Positions 36,524 to 48,609 of a DNA stretch of 64,000 nucleotides are shown piece after piece (the first letter of the stretch is position 1; the number at the start of each line of letters is the position of its first letter). A program made the translations under genes and the position numbers. The notes under the pieces are model-generated. The model was not told the origin of the DNA. It worked only from the letters and a program-made list of their open reading frames with translations, and ran no database searches. Source of the stretch: Choanephora cucurbitarum (Eukaryota; Mucoromycota; Mucoromycetes; Mucorales; Choanephoraceae); the NCBI GenBank assembly GCA_025331435.1, contig JAIWNI010000062.1, forward strand, positions 62,001 to 126,000. The letters run 5' to 3'.

Positions 36524-37202
36524 AGTCAAATATAAAGCGTTCAAAAAGAAAAGTGCGCCCTTGTCTCACAAATTCAAGGCTACATCTGCCATTTTGGTAC
36601 CCCGTATCAAACCCTTTTTTTAGCCTTTTGTACTGTTTCTCAGCAGCTTATTTCAAGGATGCCATTTACATACTTAAAAGTAAGGCCATTCGCATCCAAC
36701 TGAGAATTGCAGTACACTCTTTTAATTAGCTTTATATGGATTATTTTTCCCAAAAGCTATATCTGTTCTTTTGTATTTGGACAGCTATAGTTGAAGTTGG
36801 CTTATAAAATGATTCAAGATTTGTGAACAAAGACTTATAGTAGATGTACTCATATGAGCTTTTTGTGTTGTAATTTGCTCCCTTCTTAAGAAAGAGAGAA
36901 GGATTGGTTTGAAAGTGATTGTAATAGCTATTAAGGCTAGCTGAGGCGACATAAAAAATGCAACATTTAGTATGATGTTTTCGCAAGCATTGACGGTGTT
37001 CTTTTTTCCCCAATTACCATCATTCGACAGAGTACAAACATACCAATTGTGGTCTAGAAATCCCGCCCACAAGATACTCGCATTGGATATGACTAACTCA
37101 GATATTTCATTTCGATAACCATATATGACCCTCTTTATTTTTACACTCTCTTTCTTTTCTCTTTCTTCTATGTGTGAAGCAAACTAGCAACTGCTACATA
37201 AT
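36524..37202. promoter_or_regulatory. Divergent promoter, ValRS / D-serine dehydratase-like
   Basis: 679 bp. No gene is supported; small frames on the minus strand (36741-37072) are AT-driven. A CT-rich leader (37135-37170) precedes the + strand gene. Confidence 0.4.
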
Positions 37203-38709
37203 ATGATGGTTCAAACTAAAACACACGTAACTCCTATTGCATTCAATCAACAATGGAAAGCAACACTAGCAAAGGATTATATTGGCAAAAAGCTGACAGA
37301 ACTACGTACACCTTCGCTTGTTATCTCAAGGACGGTACTTCAACGCAACTCCGAGCGCTTGAGGGAGATAACGACTAAATTTGGTTTGCGTGTTCGCATA
37401 CATGTTAAGACACATAAGGTAATTTATGCACTATTATTGATCAAGTACCAAGCATTTATCGCCAACTTTATAGACAACAGAAGGCGCACAGATTCAACTA
37501 AAGGGCGTAACTAGCGACGCAATTGTTGTCTCCACATTGCCTGAAGCACACTCTATGATAGATTCAGATCTCGTGAAAGAAGGATTATTGAAAGAAGTAA
37601 GGTTCGAAAAAAAAACGAGTAGCAAGCACTGAACAATACGATGACAGGTTCTTGTTGGCTTCCCAATTACAGTAGATAAGGTGGAGGATGTGTTTGAACT
37701 TTCAAAAAGGATACTTAAGCTTCAAATATTTGTTGGTAAGTTTATATTTTGTTTGTGAAGAAGACCCTATGTTAAGCTGTCAAATTTAGATAATTTGAAC
37801 ACTCTTGAAAGCATCGAGGCTTATCTAAAGACCAAATCTGATGGAAAAAAGCATCAACATCATATTCATGTATTTTTGAAAGCTGATTGTGGATATGGGT
37901 AATTTGTTTTCTTTTACATTTATTATTAACTCTTTGAACTAATTTTTTTTCACAGACGTGCAGGTGCTTTGATAAATAACGCAACAACAATTGAACTGGC
38001 AAAGCGGCTTCAAGACTCACCCTATTTAACCTTCGAAGGTATTTATACACATGCAGGCCATTCTTATTCTTCAGAAAGCCCTCAAGATGCGCTTGAGTAC
38101 CTAAAAAATGAATGCAATTTTGCGCGCCAATTTCGAGATTTCCTTCAGAAACATGGCGTTCGTATTTGCTGCATCTCCATCGGTGCTACGCCCACAGTTA
38201 AAGCAATCACAGCATTTACGGATCAGCAAGAGCAAATGAGGGACATACTTAAAGATATTGATGAAGTGCATGCTGGTGCATTTGGCTTTCTTGATCGTCA
38301 ACAGGTAGCCACTGGTTTGGGTAGTTTAAAAGATGTGTCTATCTCAGTAGCTGTGCGTATAGCAAGCGTGTATCCTGATCAGCACAAAATTTTAGTAGAT
38401 GGTGGTGCGTTGGCTTTTTCAAAAGATACAGCACCTCAAGGAGGGTTTGGATATGTGGTTGATATGAACGACCGGGATTGTTTGGGCAATCCCAAGGTTA
38501 TTGCCTCAGTTACAAAAATGGCCCAAGAACATGGCTTACTGCAAGATGTGGATGAGGCTGTTTTCAAGAGATCAGATTTCCAGATAGGAAGTGTTCTACG
38601 AGTGATTCCTAATCACTGCTGTCTGACAGCTGCATGTCATCCATTTTACCTTATTGTAGAGGATGACGACACAGTAATGGATGTTTGGGTTCCTGTTCGT
38701 GGATGGTAG
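37203..38709 (+). CDS. DSD1: D-serine dehydratase / D-threonine aldolase-like PLP enzyme
   Basis: Five exons (37203-37418, 37474-37596, 37648-37735, 37790-37898, 37956-38709) total 430 codons, so 429 aa. It is a fold-type III (alanine racemase-like) PLP enzyme. The PLP lysine lies in RIHVKTHKTTEG, the family blocks TPSLVISRTVLQRN and YTHAGHSYSS follow, and the phosphate-binding SIGATPT segment is intact. The C-terminal zinc site is present as NHCCLTAACHPF, with the His and Cys expected to bind zinc in eukaryotic D-serine dehydratases (yeast Dsd1). The likely reaction is D-serine to pyruvate and ammonia; D-threonine aldolase activity cannot be excluded. Two ATGs lie in tandem (37203, 37206). 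No targeting signal is visible, so it is probably cytosolic. Confidence 0.88.
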
Positions 38710-38812
38710 ATAATGATATCTATATTATGATTTTGGAAAATTGATTTAAACACAGAGATAACAATTTGTTAATAAAAAAACGTTTTTATTTTGCTTTGTT
38801 GTTGTTTTTTCT

Positions 38813-40999
38813 TTAGTTAAGTGTTGTGTTTGATCGATGCAATTGTGGATGAGCTTGGGTATTGTTCTGGTTATCATTGCTGTTGATGTTATTGCGATTC
38901 TTTTTGACAGGTTCTAATAAGTCACTAGGATGCAAGAACATACAGCGCTCCATAAATGTACATTGGTCGCCCATTCTATCATAAACATTAACAAACAAAC
39001 AAAAAGACATTTCAGAAAGTCGAACTTACCGGCATTCTTTTATGGGATGTGAGTATTTGCAGTGGTTGTTTGTACAGAAAGGCCAGTGTACACAGCGTGA
39101 CTTCCAAATAGGGAAATGTGTTTGAGATTGTCTTTCAATACGCTCATGTCGTGTCCATATTCTCTTTGGCTCGGTTGCTATGGTAGCTGATCGTTTTGGT
39201 TTTGGTCTAGGGCTAAAGCAAAAATGAGAATGAGTTGAGTACAATTTATCCCTTTCGAAAAAAAAAAGAAACAGGAACTTACTTGTTTTCAGAACCAGGA
39301 TGGATAAATTTACAATTTTTGTTTGTGCAGTTTGGATAATAGATACAAAGGGTAGTTGACACCCATGGTTTGGGGGATTCCTCGACAGGAGTAGAAGGTG
39401 ACATGACAGTCTTAATAGAACGCTTATTGTTGTCTCCAGAGTAAATTTCATCCCAAGAAAGGTTGAAGCGTTGTGATGAATTGGCTTGATCTACAATCTT
39501 GCTATTATCCACTTTTTTGCTGTCGGACACAGAAACTTCAGATGATAGAGAGCTTGTTGACACTTCTGATACTGAAGAATTAGACGAAAGCTCTTCATCT
39601 TCTGCCTCTTCCTTTTCTTCCATCCCCTTTTGTTCCGATTTCTCAAGGACAGGAGTAGGTTTAACATATTCAGGCGATTCGACCAAAGACTCAATGTATT
39701 TTTTGGAGACAAAAGCAGTAGCTGCAGTTGTAGCTTCATAGGTTGCCAATGATTCCACAGACTTCATATCTTTTTGGATGGATTGAACCGACTTTGCATA
39801 AGCTGAATCAGGTTTGACAAGTTGGGTGATATATTCTCTACTACTTAACAGTGTATGGGCAGCAGTAGCTTCGTAATGAGCAAGGAACGGCTTTGGCATT
39901 TTAGGTAAAGAAGCAACATATGTAGCTGAAGCTTGAAGAGAATGAGCAGTTGTAGCTTCAAAAGCGGCAAGGAATGGCTTTGGTGGTTTGGGAAGAGACT
40001 CTATATACTTCTTAGCAGCTAATCCATGTAGAGCAGTTGTAGCTTCATAGGCTGCCAAAAAAGGCTTAGGCGGCTTGGGTAAAGAGGCAGCAAACACTTG
40101 GCTTACCAACAAGTATGAAGCAGTGGAAGCCTCATAATTGGCAAGGAAAGGCTTGGGAGGTTTGGGTAGTGATGCAACATACTCTCTAGCTTTCAAAGCA
40201 GTGAAAGCGGCTGTAGCTTCGAAATGAGCAAGAAAAGGTTCAACTGCGATGGGCTTACTCTCAATCAAGGGTTCAGAATCTTGTTCCATGTTCTTTTGGC
40301 TTTCAGCCAAGTTGTCTGCATTTTCTGTGACTTGTAATTTTGACATGGCATCGTCAGTTGTTGGTTTTTGAGTTGCGATTTGACGCGTGATTGAAGCAGT
40401 AGCGACAGCAGCTGGAGCAGCAGCTAGGAGTTCATCAAAAAGCGAATCGGGCTCTTCTTCCTTTTCGTCTTTTTTGAAATTCGTTTCAATATATTTTACA
40501 GCATCTGACAAAGATTTAGCTTGAGTAGCTTCATACGAAGCAAGAAAGGGTTGTGGTTTAGCCTAGCATACAAAAGATCGTTTTATGGTTAGCCAAATAC
40601 AAAAGAACAAGACAAAGAGAGAGAAAGAGGAAATAGGCTAATAAATTGTATACCTTAATAGGGGCAACCTGTTTGGGCGCTTGTTTTTCAGTGATTTCCT
40701 GTACTTTTTTTATATCTGCAAAAGAGTTAAGTAACAAATTATCTGTGAAATCTGCTTTCTAAGCTTACCTTTTGTGATTTCTCTCGATTTGGTCACTACT
40801 TTATCAATCTTTTTTGATTTTCCTAAATATAAGAAAACAAGGTGAGTAAGAATAGAAAATGCATATACATATATATATATGTCAAGTTACCAAAGAAGAA
40901 TAGAAAATAAACCATAAAGGTACCAGCAATAATACATAATGCTGTGTTAACAGTAGACTCGGTAGCAAATTCGACTATTTGATCTGCAAGAGACGACAT
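38813..40999 (-). CDS. Membrane-anchored protein with seven 29-residue repeats and Nab2-type CCCH fingers
   Basis: The exons join cleanly to roughly 620 aa. The start is ATG 40997-40999 and the stop 38813-38815. Residues 1-37 contain one hydrophobic span (LCIIAGTFMVYFLFF). Three short exons then encode a Lys-rich stretch. Next come seven repeats built on PFLAxYEATTA...YIxSLPKPPK with a period of about 29 residues (40558-39680), an acidic Ser-rich linker, and three zinc fingers: CIYYPNCTNKNCKFIH, CVHWPFCTNNHCKYSH (both C-x5-C-x4-C-x3-H), and C-x5-C-x5-C-x3-H ending CMFLHP. The finger spacing is that of Nab2/ZC3H14 poly(A)-binding proteins. I know no family with this combination. An mRNA tether on the ER or another membrane is an inference. 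Confidence 0.88.
39680..40558 (-). repeat. 87-bp in-frame coding repeats (7 copies, diverged)
   Basis: The seven protein repeats correspond to DNA units of about 87 bp; copies 2 to 6 are contiguous (about 40245-39820). Copy 1 is separated from copy 2 by an acidic insert of about 80 residues, and copy 7 by a short spacer. The units share PFLA, YEATTA and SLPKPP codons but differ at many synonymous sites, so the array is old and not a recent slippage product. Confidence 0.8.
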
Positions 41000-42594
41000 T
41001 GTTCTTGTATGTGTGCGTGCAGTAGAGTTTGTATCTTAGAAAAAGAACAGGGAAAAAAAGGAGAAAAGTTGTTCGTCTTTTAAGGTCACCCAAACAAACA
41101 AAAAATTTTCAAGTTCGACCTTTAAACCTCCGAATCCGATGCTTTTCTTTTTTCTGGGAAATTAAAATCCAGGCACTCAAATGATCAAGACGCACTATAT
41201 ATCCAACTCCCAACGCTCGCCTTCCAACAGGTTAAATCAACTTTGGCTTTTCAACAAACTCCTGTTGAAGAGAAAATCATTGAGCTGAGGCAGAAACAAA
41301 CTTAAGCAGAACATCAGAGGAGACTTTGCAAAAGAAAAAAAAAACAAATATCGAGATTGAAGCCATTGCATGATGTAGTGACTAAGAGTAAAAGGAACTT
41401 TACTATGAAGAACATAGATTGGAGTTGCGTCTAAAAGCACTTTATACATTAATAGATCAAAAGTCTTTTTCATCTTTCGGAATAAGATATTGTGTATTCC
41501 ATGAAACTGTTTGTCTTTGTTTTGTGGTAAGTATTTAGACAAAGATGTCATCTGATGTTTATAGCCCACATTGTTAAATATGAGCTTGCTTCTTGATTGA
41601 GAACAATAGTAGCAGCAGATATGAGATCCTTGCACAAAATCAAGAATGAGTACCTTTTTCATTTATGAGTTGAGTATTAGCATTCAGAAATCATTGGCAA
41701 ATCATTCCTCACAAGATTCCTATTCATTAATTTCGTATTTCAAAAGTAATCAAGGATTACATTCTACTGGCTATTCAGCATTACAATGCTTTTTTCTTCA
41801 CAGTAATATCAGTCTTTTGCCATGCTTGTCATGCATGATTTTTGGGACTAACATATGCATTTTGGCATTGTCTTGGGCTCAATCATGCTTGTGTAAGCCA
41901 TATAATTTCTTTGTTTTCTCTATTAGAGGAACAATTTACTCTTAAATATCAAAACCTTAAGTTTGTACCAGCAGTAATCAAATAGACAAAGAATATGCAA
42001 ATCAAGTTAAGGGCGCAAATAAACTTCTCATTAAGTAAACAGAAAAGAAAATTGGGACAGTCTAGCCCAGTATCAATCTCCTCTTTTGGAGTAAGGAGTA
42101 TCTTCATTTCAGGAGGAGGTGTCTTGTTTGTCAGGCTTCTCTTTTGTGTAACTCTTATATTGCAAGCGGAACATAAGCCTTGTTGCTTTGCTTAATTCCA
42201 AACAACTGGCCGTTACTTCAGCACCGCAAGGAACAAAGTGGTTCATCTTCAGTACATTTTCTAAATCTTTTTGTTCAGCAGAAAAATAAATTTATTTCAA
42301 GAAAAAAGCAAGTAAGACTAAATACATGCCATTTCAGTCTCACATAAAAGACAGTGACAGCTAGGTCATCTGCAAATCTGAATCAAATGTGTTATGACTA
42401 TGGAACACAATGACAAAGTAGGACAATCCTAATCAAAAGTATGCACACTAAAATGTGACTCTAGAATTGGATCACCGCCTATCCTTTGTACATCATCCGG
42501 TCGGATAGACTTCTTATTCGTGTTCACTTTTTTCCTTCTTTTTTTTTCGCTTTTCCTCTTTCTCTTTTTTTCTCTTAACTTAAACATCTTAAAC
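41000..42594. other. Intergenic interval, divergent promoters
   Basis: 1.6 kb between the CCCH protein and Rab11 starts. A 141-codon frame on the minus strand (41237-41662) has no motif support and an AT-driven composition; I do not call it. A dense CT/T tract (42526-42580) directly precedes the Rab11 start. Confidence 0.45.
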
Positions 42595-43608
<1,014 letters not shown>

Positions 43609-44103
43609 GCCTTAGCCGACTTTTTTTTCTTATCTATTTAATGTCTATATATGTTTTTTTCTTTCTCTCTCTTTAATATGGTTTTTTATTTTTTGTTATT
43701 CTTTTGGTATTGATTGTGCCAATACCCAAATATTGAGGCTTCTAAAGGAAGCTCGCAAAGCTAATCAAATAAAAGAAAAAAAATTCACTGTATCCTAAAT
43801 ACCATGTCTAGGTAATACAAAAGCTTCTTAAATCATACGAGTTTTCTTGGTAATAGAAAGGGTATGGAAGTTGTCAAGATTCTTTCTTTTCGATCAACTG
43901 CTACCATTGCTCCTTTGTTTATAAGCAAATGATTTCTTTTGTTGTATAGAAATGTCTTGTTTCTTACACAAAAAAAAGATAAGCTCCGACCTGAGATCAT
44001 CAAGCCAAAGACTGAGAAAAGGATATTGTCCAATGTCTGCGTCATAGAATTTCAACTAGTTTCACCTTCGAATTTATCTGTAGTTGTTTTTCCTCTGGTT
44101 ACA
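43609..44103. other. Intergenic, Rab11 3' flank and TatD gene promoter
   Basis: 495 bp. It holds the Rab11 3' UTR (CT/T-rich) and the promoter of the next gene. The frame continues open upstream of the TatD ATG but only from TTG codons, so I do not extend the gene. Confidence 0.45.
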
Positions 44104-45203
44104 ATGTGTCAAGGACAGGCTATATTCAAGCACAATGTGCCTATGACTGAAGAGCAATTTGATTCAGGATTATTTAAAGAGCTTTGTGATGCTCACTGCC
44201 ATCCACATGATGATATCGATAATTTAGCCATGATACCCAAACTGCAAACAGGACATATCACTATCATGGGTGTTAGACAAGACGATTGGGAAAGAGTATC
44301 TCAAACAACAAAGGAATGCAACAAAGAAATGGATAACAAGTGTATACCTTGCTTTGGTAGAGAAAAGAAAAAGACAAGTATCTCAAGAAAATTAATTTAG
44401 TTTGTTTGTTTATAAAAGGTATTCATCCATGGTTTTCTCATTTCGTTTCGACCCCAGAAAAATCTGGACTGACATCTAAAGAATATTATGCCAGCATTCT
44501 TCAGTCATCTGACTCAAAACAGTTAGAGGAAATGATTCAAGCATTGCCAGAGCCATCTTCCTACGATACCTGGTATCACAATCTTCGCCAGCGACTTGAG
44601 CATCATCCTGAAGCACTTGTGGGGGAGGTAGGTGTTGATCGCTCTGCTCGACTTTTACCTGGAGGCGCCATTGACTGGCATGGCAAGAAGCCTACACAAG
44701 TACAAACGTCAATAGAACATCAGCTTGCCATTCTCGATATTCAATGCCAGCTTGCTAGAGAACTAAATCGAGGCGTAAGCTTACATTGTGTACAAGGCCA
44801 AGGTCATCTATTTGACCATCTCAAGAAGCAATCCACTCAATTCAGTGGTCGTAAGCTAAGACAACTCAAAGAGAAGCCAAACACGTTGCGAGTCTGTCTA
44901 CATTCGTTTGGAGGTAGCCCTGCTACTGTGACTCAGTTTATAGAACTAAAAGGATTCGAAATATATGTCTCTTTCTCGGTAGCCATCAATGCTCAACACC
45001 TGCCCCCACACAAGATGCAGGCATTGATTCGCAGTGTCCCTGAGGATCGCCTGTTGATTGAATCTGATCTCAATACACCAAAGGGTATCGATGTATGCAT
45101 GATTGATATTGTCAAGATTGTGGCAGAAGCAAGAAATTGGACCATAGCACAAGTAATCGAAATAACAAATCGAAATTGGAAACGATTTGTCAATCTACAA
45201 TAA
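44104..45203 (+). CDS. TatD-type metal-dependent hydrolase, Cut9-interacting Scn1-like
   Basis: Two exons (44104-44356, 44419-45203) give 346 codons, so 345 aa. The TatD amidohydrolase fold is marked by metal ligands: DAHCHPHDD at the first strand, the glutamate in GEVGVDRSAR, the histidines in SLHCVQGQGH and LHSFGGSP, and the aspartate in LLIESDLNTP. Fungal relatives include S. pombe Scn1, linked genetically to the anaphase-promoting complex subunit Cut9, while other TatD proteins are 3'-5' DNases. The insertion around EKSGLTSKEYYASIL and the GKKPTQVQ segment fit the Scn1 branch. Substrate is unknown. The donor of its only intron is GTAGAG, less usual than others here. The start is the first ATG in frame (MCQGQAIF). 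Confidence 0.85.
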
Positions 45204-45298
45204 GCTTTCATTTATAAATAATAAAGTTCAATCTTGTCTCTTTTATTTTTTTTTGGGAAAGTACAAACATAATGAAATATCAAAGAGTTTCTTTTTTT

Positions 45299-46461
45299 TT
45301 AAGCGCCTAGAGTGGGGAAAGCACTAGCGTCTGACAAGTTAACAGATCCTTGTTGACGGCTGTTGGTACTATGACGGTTATTAGAGCGACCACGACCACC
45401 ACGGCCACCGCGTCCGCCACTACTGCTACGATGAGAAGGTTGATCGATTTCCAAATAAACCTTTTCCTTCTTAGACTTGTTTTTTAACTTAACTTCACTT
45501 TCCTATAGGGAAGGGAGTGGAAGGAAAGAAGGATATAGATAGAGGAAAGGGAAAAAATTTTTTTTTAGTAAGTTGTCTAAGGGAAAAAAAATTGATGTAT
45601 GAACTTACCTTGCCTGGGAAAAAAACGGCTTCTTCCTTTTCAAAGACAACCGTGTTTTTCCATTGAGCATCATCGGAACCTTCATTTGCTTGACGACCTT
45701 GGTTGAGGCGAAGGTTTTGGCTACCGTTCTTCTTTTCGGCAAGATACTCGTCCAATGTCTTGGTGTTCTCTTCAGTTTCTTCAGGAGCGCGAGAATGACG
45801 TGTTTCGGCAGCAGCTGGATCATTAGGATCTAATACGTCATTGGCACTATATGTAAAATTATTGTTATTATTCAAGAGTTCTAATGCGATGAACAACAAT
45901 TAGCTTTACCCTTCATATTCAGCAGTACCGGCTTCACCCCAGCCTTGGGTAATCTTCTTTTCATTATCACTAGAAGACAACAAAAGGAAAGAATGAGATC
46001 GAAAGAAAGAGAAGCACATGAAAGAAATAGGTTAACCTACACGATACCAGTACCCGAGTGGCGGTCATATTGACGTCCACGGCCAGTGTATTCAGAACGT
46101 CCAGGTCTGCTGGATCTTTGCTTGTTGTCACTAGTGGCATCATTAGCATTGCTAGTAGCAGCGGAGCCTTCAAAGCCTTCTCTACGGCCACCACGCTCGC
46201 GTCTGGAAGGAGGAGAGACTAAATGAACAAACGCGTATGCAATGAATGAGTAAAGATTGATTCCATTCTGAAAATAATAAGCATCTATTCTCTTTTCTTT
46301 GCTTTACCTGCAGGTTGTCTTTGACCAGCTCTTCGCATGTCGCGTCGAGTAGGAGGTTGGGCGTCGCCCTTCTTTTCAGCAGGCTTGGTGTTTCCGAGTT
46401 TATCAACCTCGGTTTCTTCGTCGCCCAAAAGGATATCAAAACGGTTTTGTGAGAATGACAT
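45299..46461 (-). CDS. Stm1/SERBP1 (HABP4)-family RNA- and ribosome-binding protein
   Basis: Five exons give about 270 aa. The start is ATG 46459-46461 (MSFSQNRFDILLGD). Features in order are an N-terminal FDILLGDEE block, basic RRDMRRAGQRQP and RRERGGRREG stretches, and the conserved core ITQGWGEAGTAEYEG. After it come TLDEYLAEKK, the WKNTVVFEKEE strand, KKEKVYLEID, and an RGG-type tail (SGGRGGRGGRGRSNNR). The protein ends LSDASAFPTLGA, with the stop at 45299-45301. SERBP1 and Stm1 bind 80S ribosomes, occupying the mRNA channel of dormant ribosomes, and RGG tails bind RNA. The splice GTIV-DNEKK uses a GTAGGT donor. Its strong codon bias resembles that of ribosomal genes. Confidence 0.88.
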
Positions 46462-48609
46462 TCTAAATGTTTTTCTTCTATGACAAAGTAGAAAAAGAAA
46501 AGAAGAAAAAAGGGAAAAAACAAAGGTGAGAAAAATGGCCTATTTTTTTTTCTTTAGCTCTTTTTTTTTTTTTTGGATATGCAGTAAGTGTTAATGCTAT
46601 TCGGCTGAGATTTAGTTCATCGAATCATTTCTGTTTGAAACAGTCGCCGCTTTTTCTTTTGTTATGCAAGTGTGTTAGTGCATTATTTCGGCCAATCAAA
46701 TTTTGGGCGGCCCACTATTGTCTTTGCAAGAAACCCTTTCAGCTTAAATATCAACTCGTTCTCTTGCCATTCTGTTTTTCATATCAAAACTTGTTTCAAT
46801 TTTTTTTCTTTCTTAAACCCATTCCATAAGAGTTTTCTTATATTTTTTAATTTTTTTTGGTTAAAAATAGCACTGTAGTATGTCTAACCCTTGTACAAGA
46901 CAATGTAGCACCTTATTTTTTTTTCTGTAGTCTCACCAGTCAAACAAATAAGTAATCCTTTTGTTTGTAACTCTTCTAATGCATATGCAATTCACAGAGA
47001 GTTAACTTTCATTCTTTTGTCTCCCTCTTTGATAGTACTTGATTAAACATAAGAAGCTTGTTGTTTGCTTGAGCTTGTTTTCGCCCAAAAAGAAAGGGAA
47101 ACACAGCAGTTCTCAAAAAATCAAGCCTTAACACCAAAAACCTTAAAAATCTTAATCACGCTGAAAACCTCGAATCAATTTTGGTCTTTTTACCTTAAAG
47201 CATGGCTAGATCTGTTATACTTGGTTTGATCCATCATCTGGAATCAATCAAAAAACTAGAGGCATTATGCTGAATTTTGAGATACATTATCCTTACAGTC
47301 ACGCTGATTGTCAAATCATTTCAATCCTCTTTTACTCTGAATACTCAAATAACAGAATTCAGTACATGCAAGATGAACTTGCTTGACCATTTTAAGCTTT
47401 ACTAAAGTAGGCCGTGAGTGGTTGGAGCAGTTTTCAGTATTAAGGTACATGATGGCACCAACTACAACAAGAAGATACGAAAAGGAAAAACAAAGGAAAT
47501 GATGGGTTAAGGAGTGAAGAGAAGAGCAAGCGGGCCCCAGGAAAAGTAATCAATGACTCAAGGGTTGATGAAGTTTGCTACAATCAAGTGTCACGAAAAT
47601 AGATACTTGCAAGAAATAAAACTCTTTGGGTCGTTTTTGGGGCCAGTATGTTTGGTAGAGATTGTGCAGTAGATCCATAGCACCCGAAGCCACTATCTGT
47701 ATCTTCTAATAATGCTAGACTAAAGTCAAGCTTAACAGAGGGAAATTGAAGAGTAACATTCGTGCTGTTACAGACATTTCATGAAATACATCAAAAAGAA
47801 GAAAAGTGGCTAGCTGTCTGATGGTAATGATTGTTAAAAGATATATCACGTTACAAGTATACAGTTAGTATTTGAACCGCCCATTGTCGTCACATTGCCA
47901 GAGTGTGCTAGAACGAAAAGCTTATTGAATACTCTTGTAACTTAATGTTAGTGCAATTAGAGCATGGAAAGGAATCGACAACATTACCAGGCTTTCTTTT
48001 TTTAAGGAAACAACCTTTTTTCCCATCTTTCTTCAGAACACACATAACTACGTCTGTGCTTCATACAGGTAATTGTACAATACAAACCGTTGATGTTGAA
48101 GTTGGAGAAAAACCTTTCTAGCCTTATAGCATTATTGTTTGCGATCTCTCAGACATTTATCTCAGATTGTGTATATGTAGTGAAAGCTCTTATGTAGATC
48201 AAAGTCAATAGAAGATTTGATTACTCCTATTAATCAGATTCGTAATTGACACATTTGAAGAGTTAGTGTTCTTCTTTGTTGTTGTCAACGATTAAAAAGC
48301 ATGACTTTATTTAAACATGATTGGCTTTCATCTGAATAGTCAAAACAACTTGATTGTAATAAGATTTAAGAATTGCTCTATCCTGGATAAGGTCTCCTAA
48401 AAAGAAATGAATGAAGGCTGCTCCATGCAATCATTCAGTTTGAGGAAACAGGAATAAGGGAAGGAGAGGGTTTTTTTATTATTATTAGGAAACAAAAAAG
48501 AAGAGGGGGAATGTCATTAAAGAAAATTATATATAAAGGTGATAAAGGAGAGAAAGAGAGAGATTCAAGTGCAAATAGACAAAGGTATACATCTTATAGT
48601 TTACATGAG
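46462..48609. other. Gene-poor interval
   Basis: 2.1 kb. The first 350 bp are the promoter of the SERBP1-like gene, with T-runs and a CCAAT box (46692-46696) within CCAATCA. The rest is AT-rich, with a possible decayed coding stretch (47418-47723, listed separately). The right end is the RhoGAP 3' flank with GA/AG-rich DNA (48480-48570). Confidence 0.45.
47418..47723 (+). pseudogene. Possible decayed coding relic with three internal stops
   Basis: One frame of about 100 codons reads like protein: VVGAVFSIKVHDGTNYNKKI, then KTKEMMG, stop, GVKRRASGPQEK, stop, SMTQGLMKFATIKCHENRYL and EIKLFGSFLGPVCLVEIVQ, stop. Three internal stops (TAA, TAA, TAG) occur without a frameshift. A second frame over 47383-47490 is also partly open, so a chance effect is possible. 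The parent is not recognised. Confidence 0.3.

Noticed and set aside
41237..41662. 141-codon minus-strand frame between the CCCH gene and Rab11
   Set aside because: It has an ATG but is rich in Phe, Leu, Ser and Lys as expected from AT-rich DNA, contains a poly-Phe run from a T tract, and has no recognisable motif or promoter.
43939..44103. N-terminal extension of the TatD-type gene
   Set aside because: The frame is open but begins only at TTG; the first ATG at 44104 gives a sensible start.
47865..47895. tRNA B-box-like sequence on the minus strand (GGTTCAAATAC)
   Set aside because: The B-box lacks the terminal CC, and no A-box or cloverleaf arms can be paired upstream.
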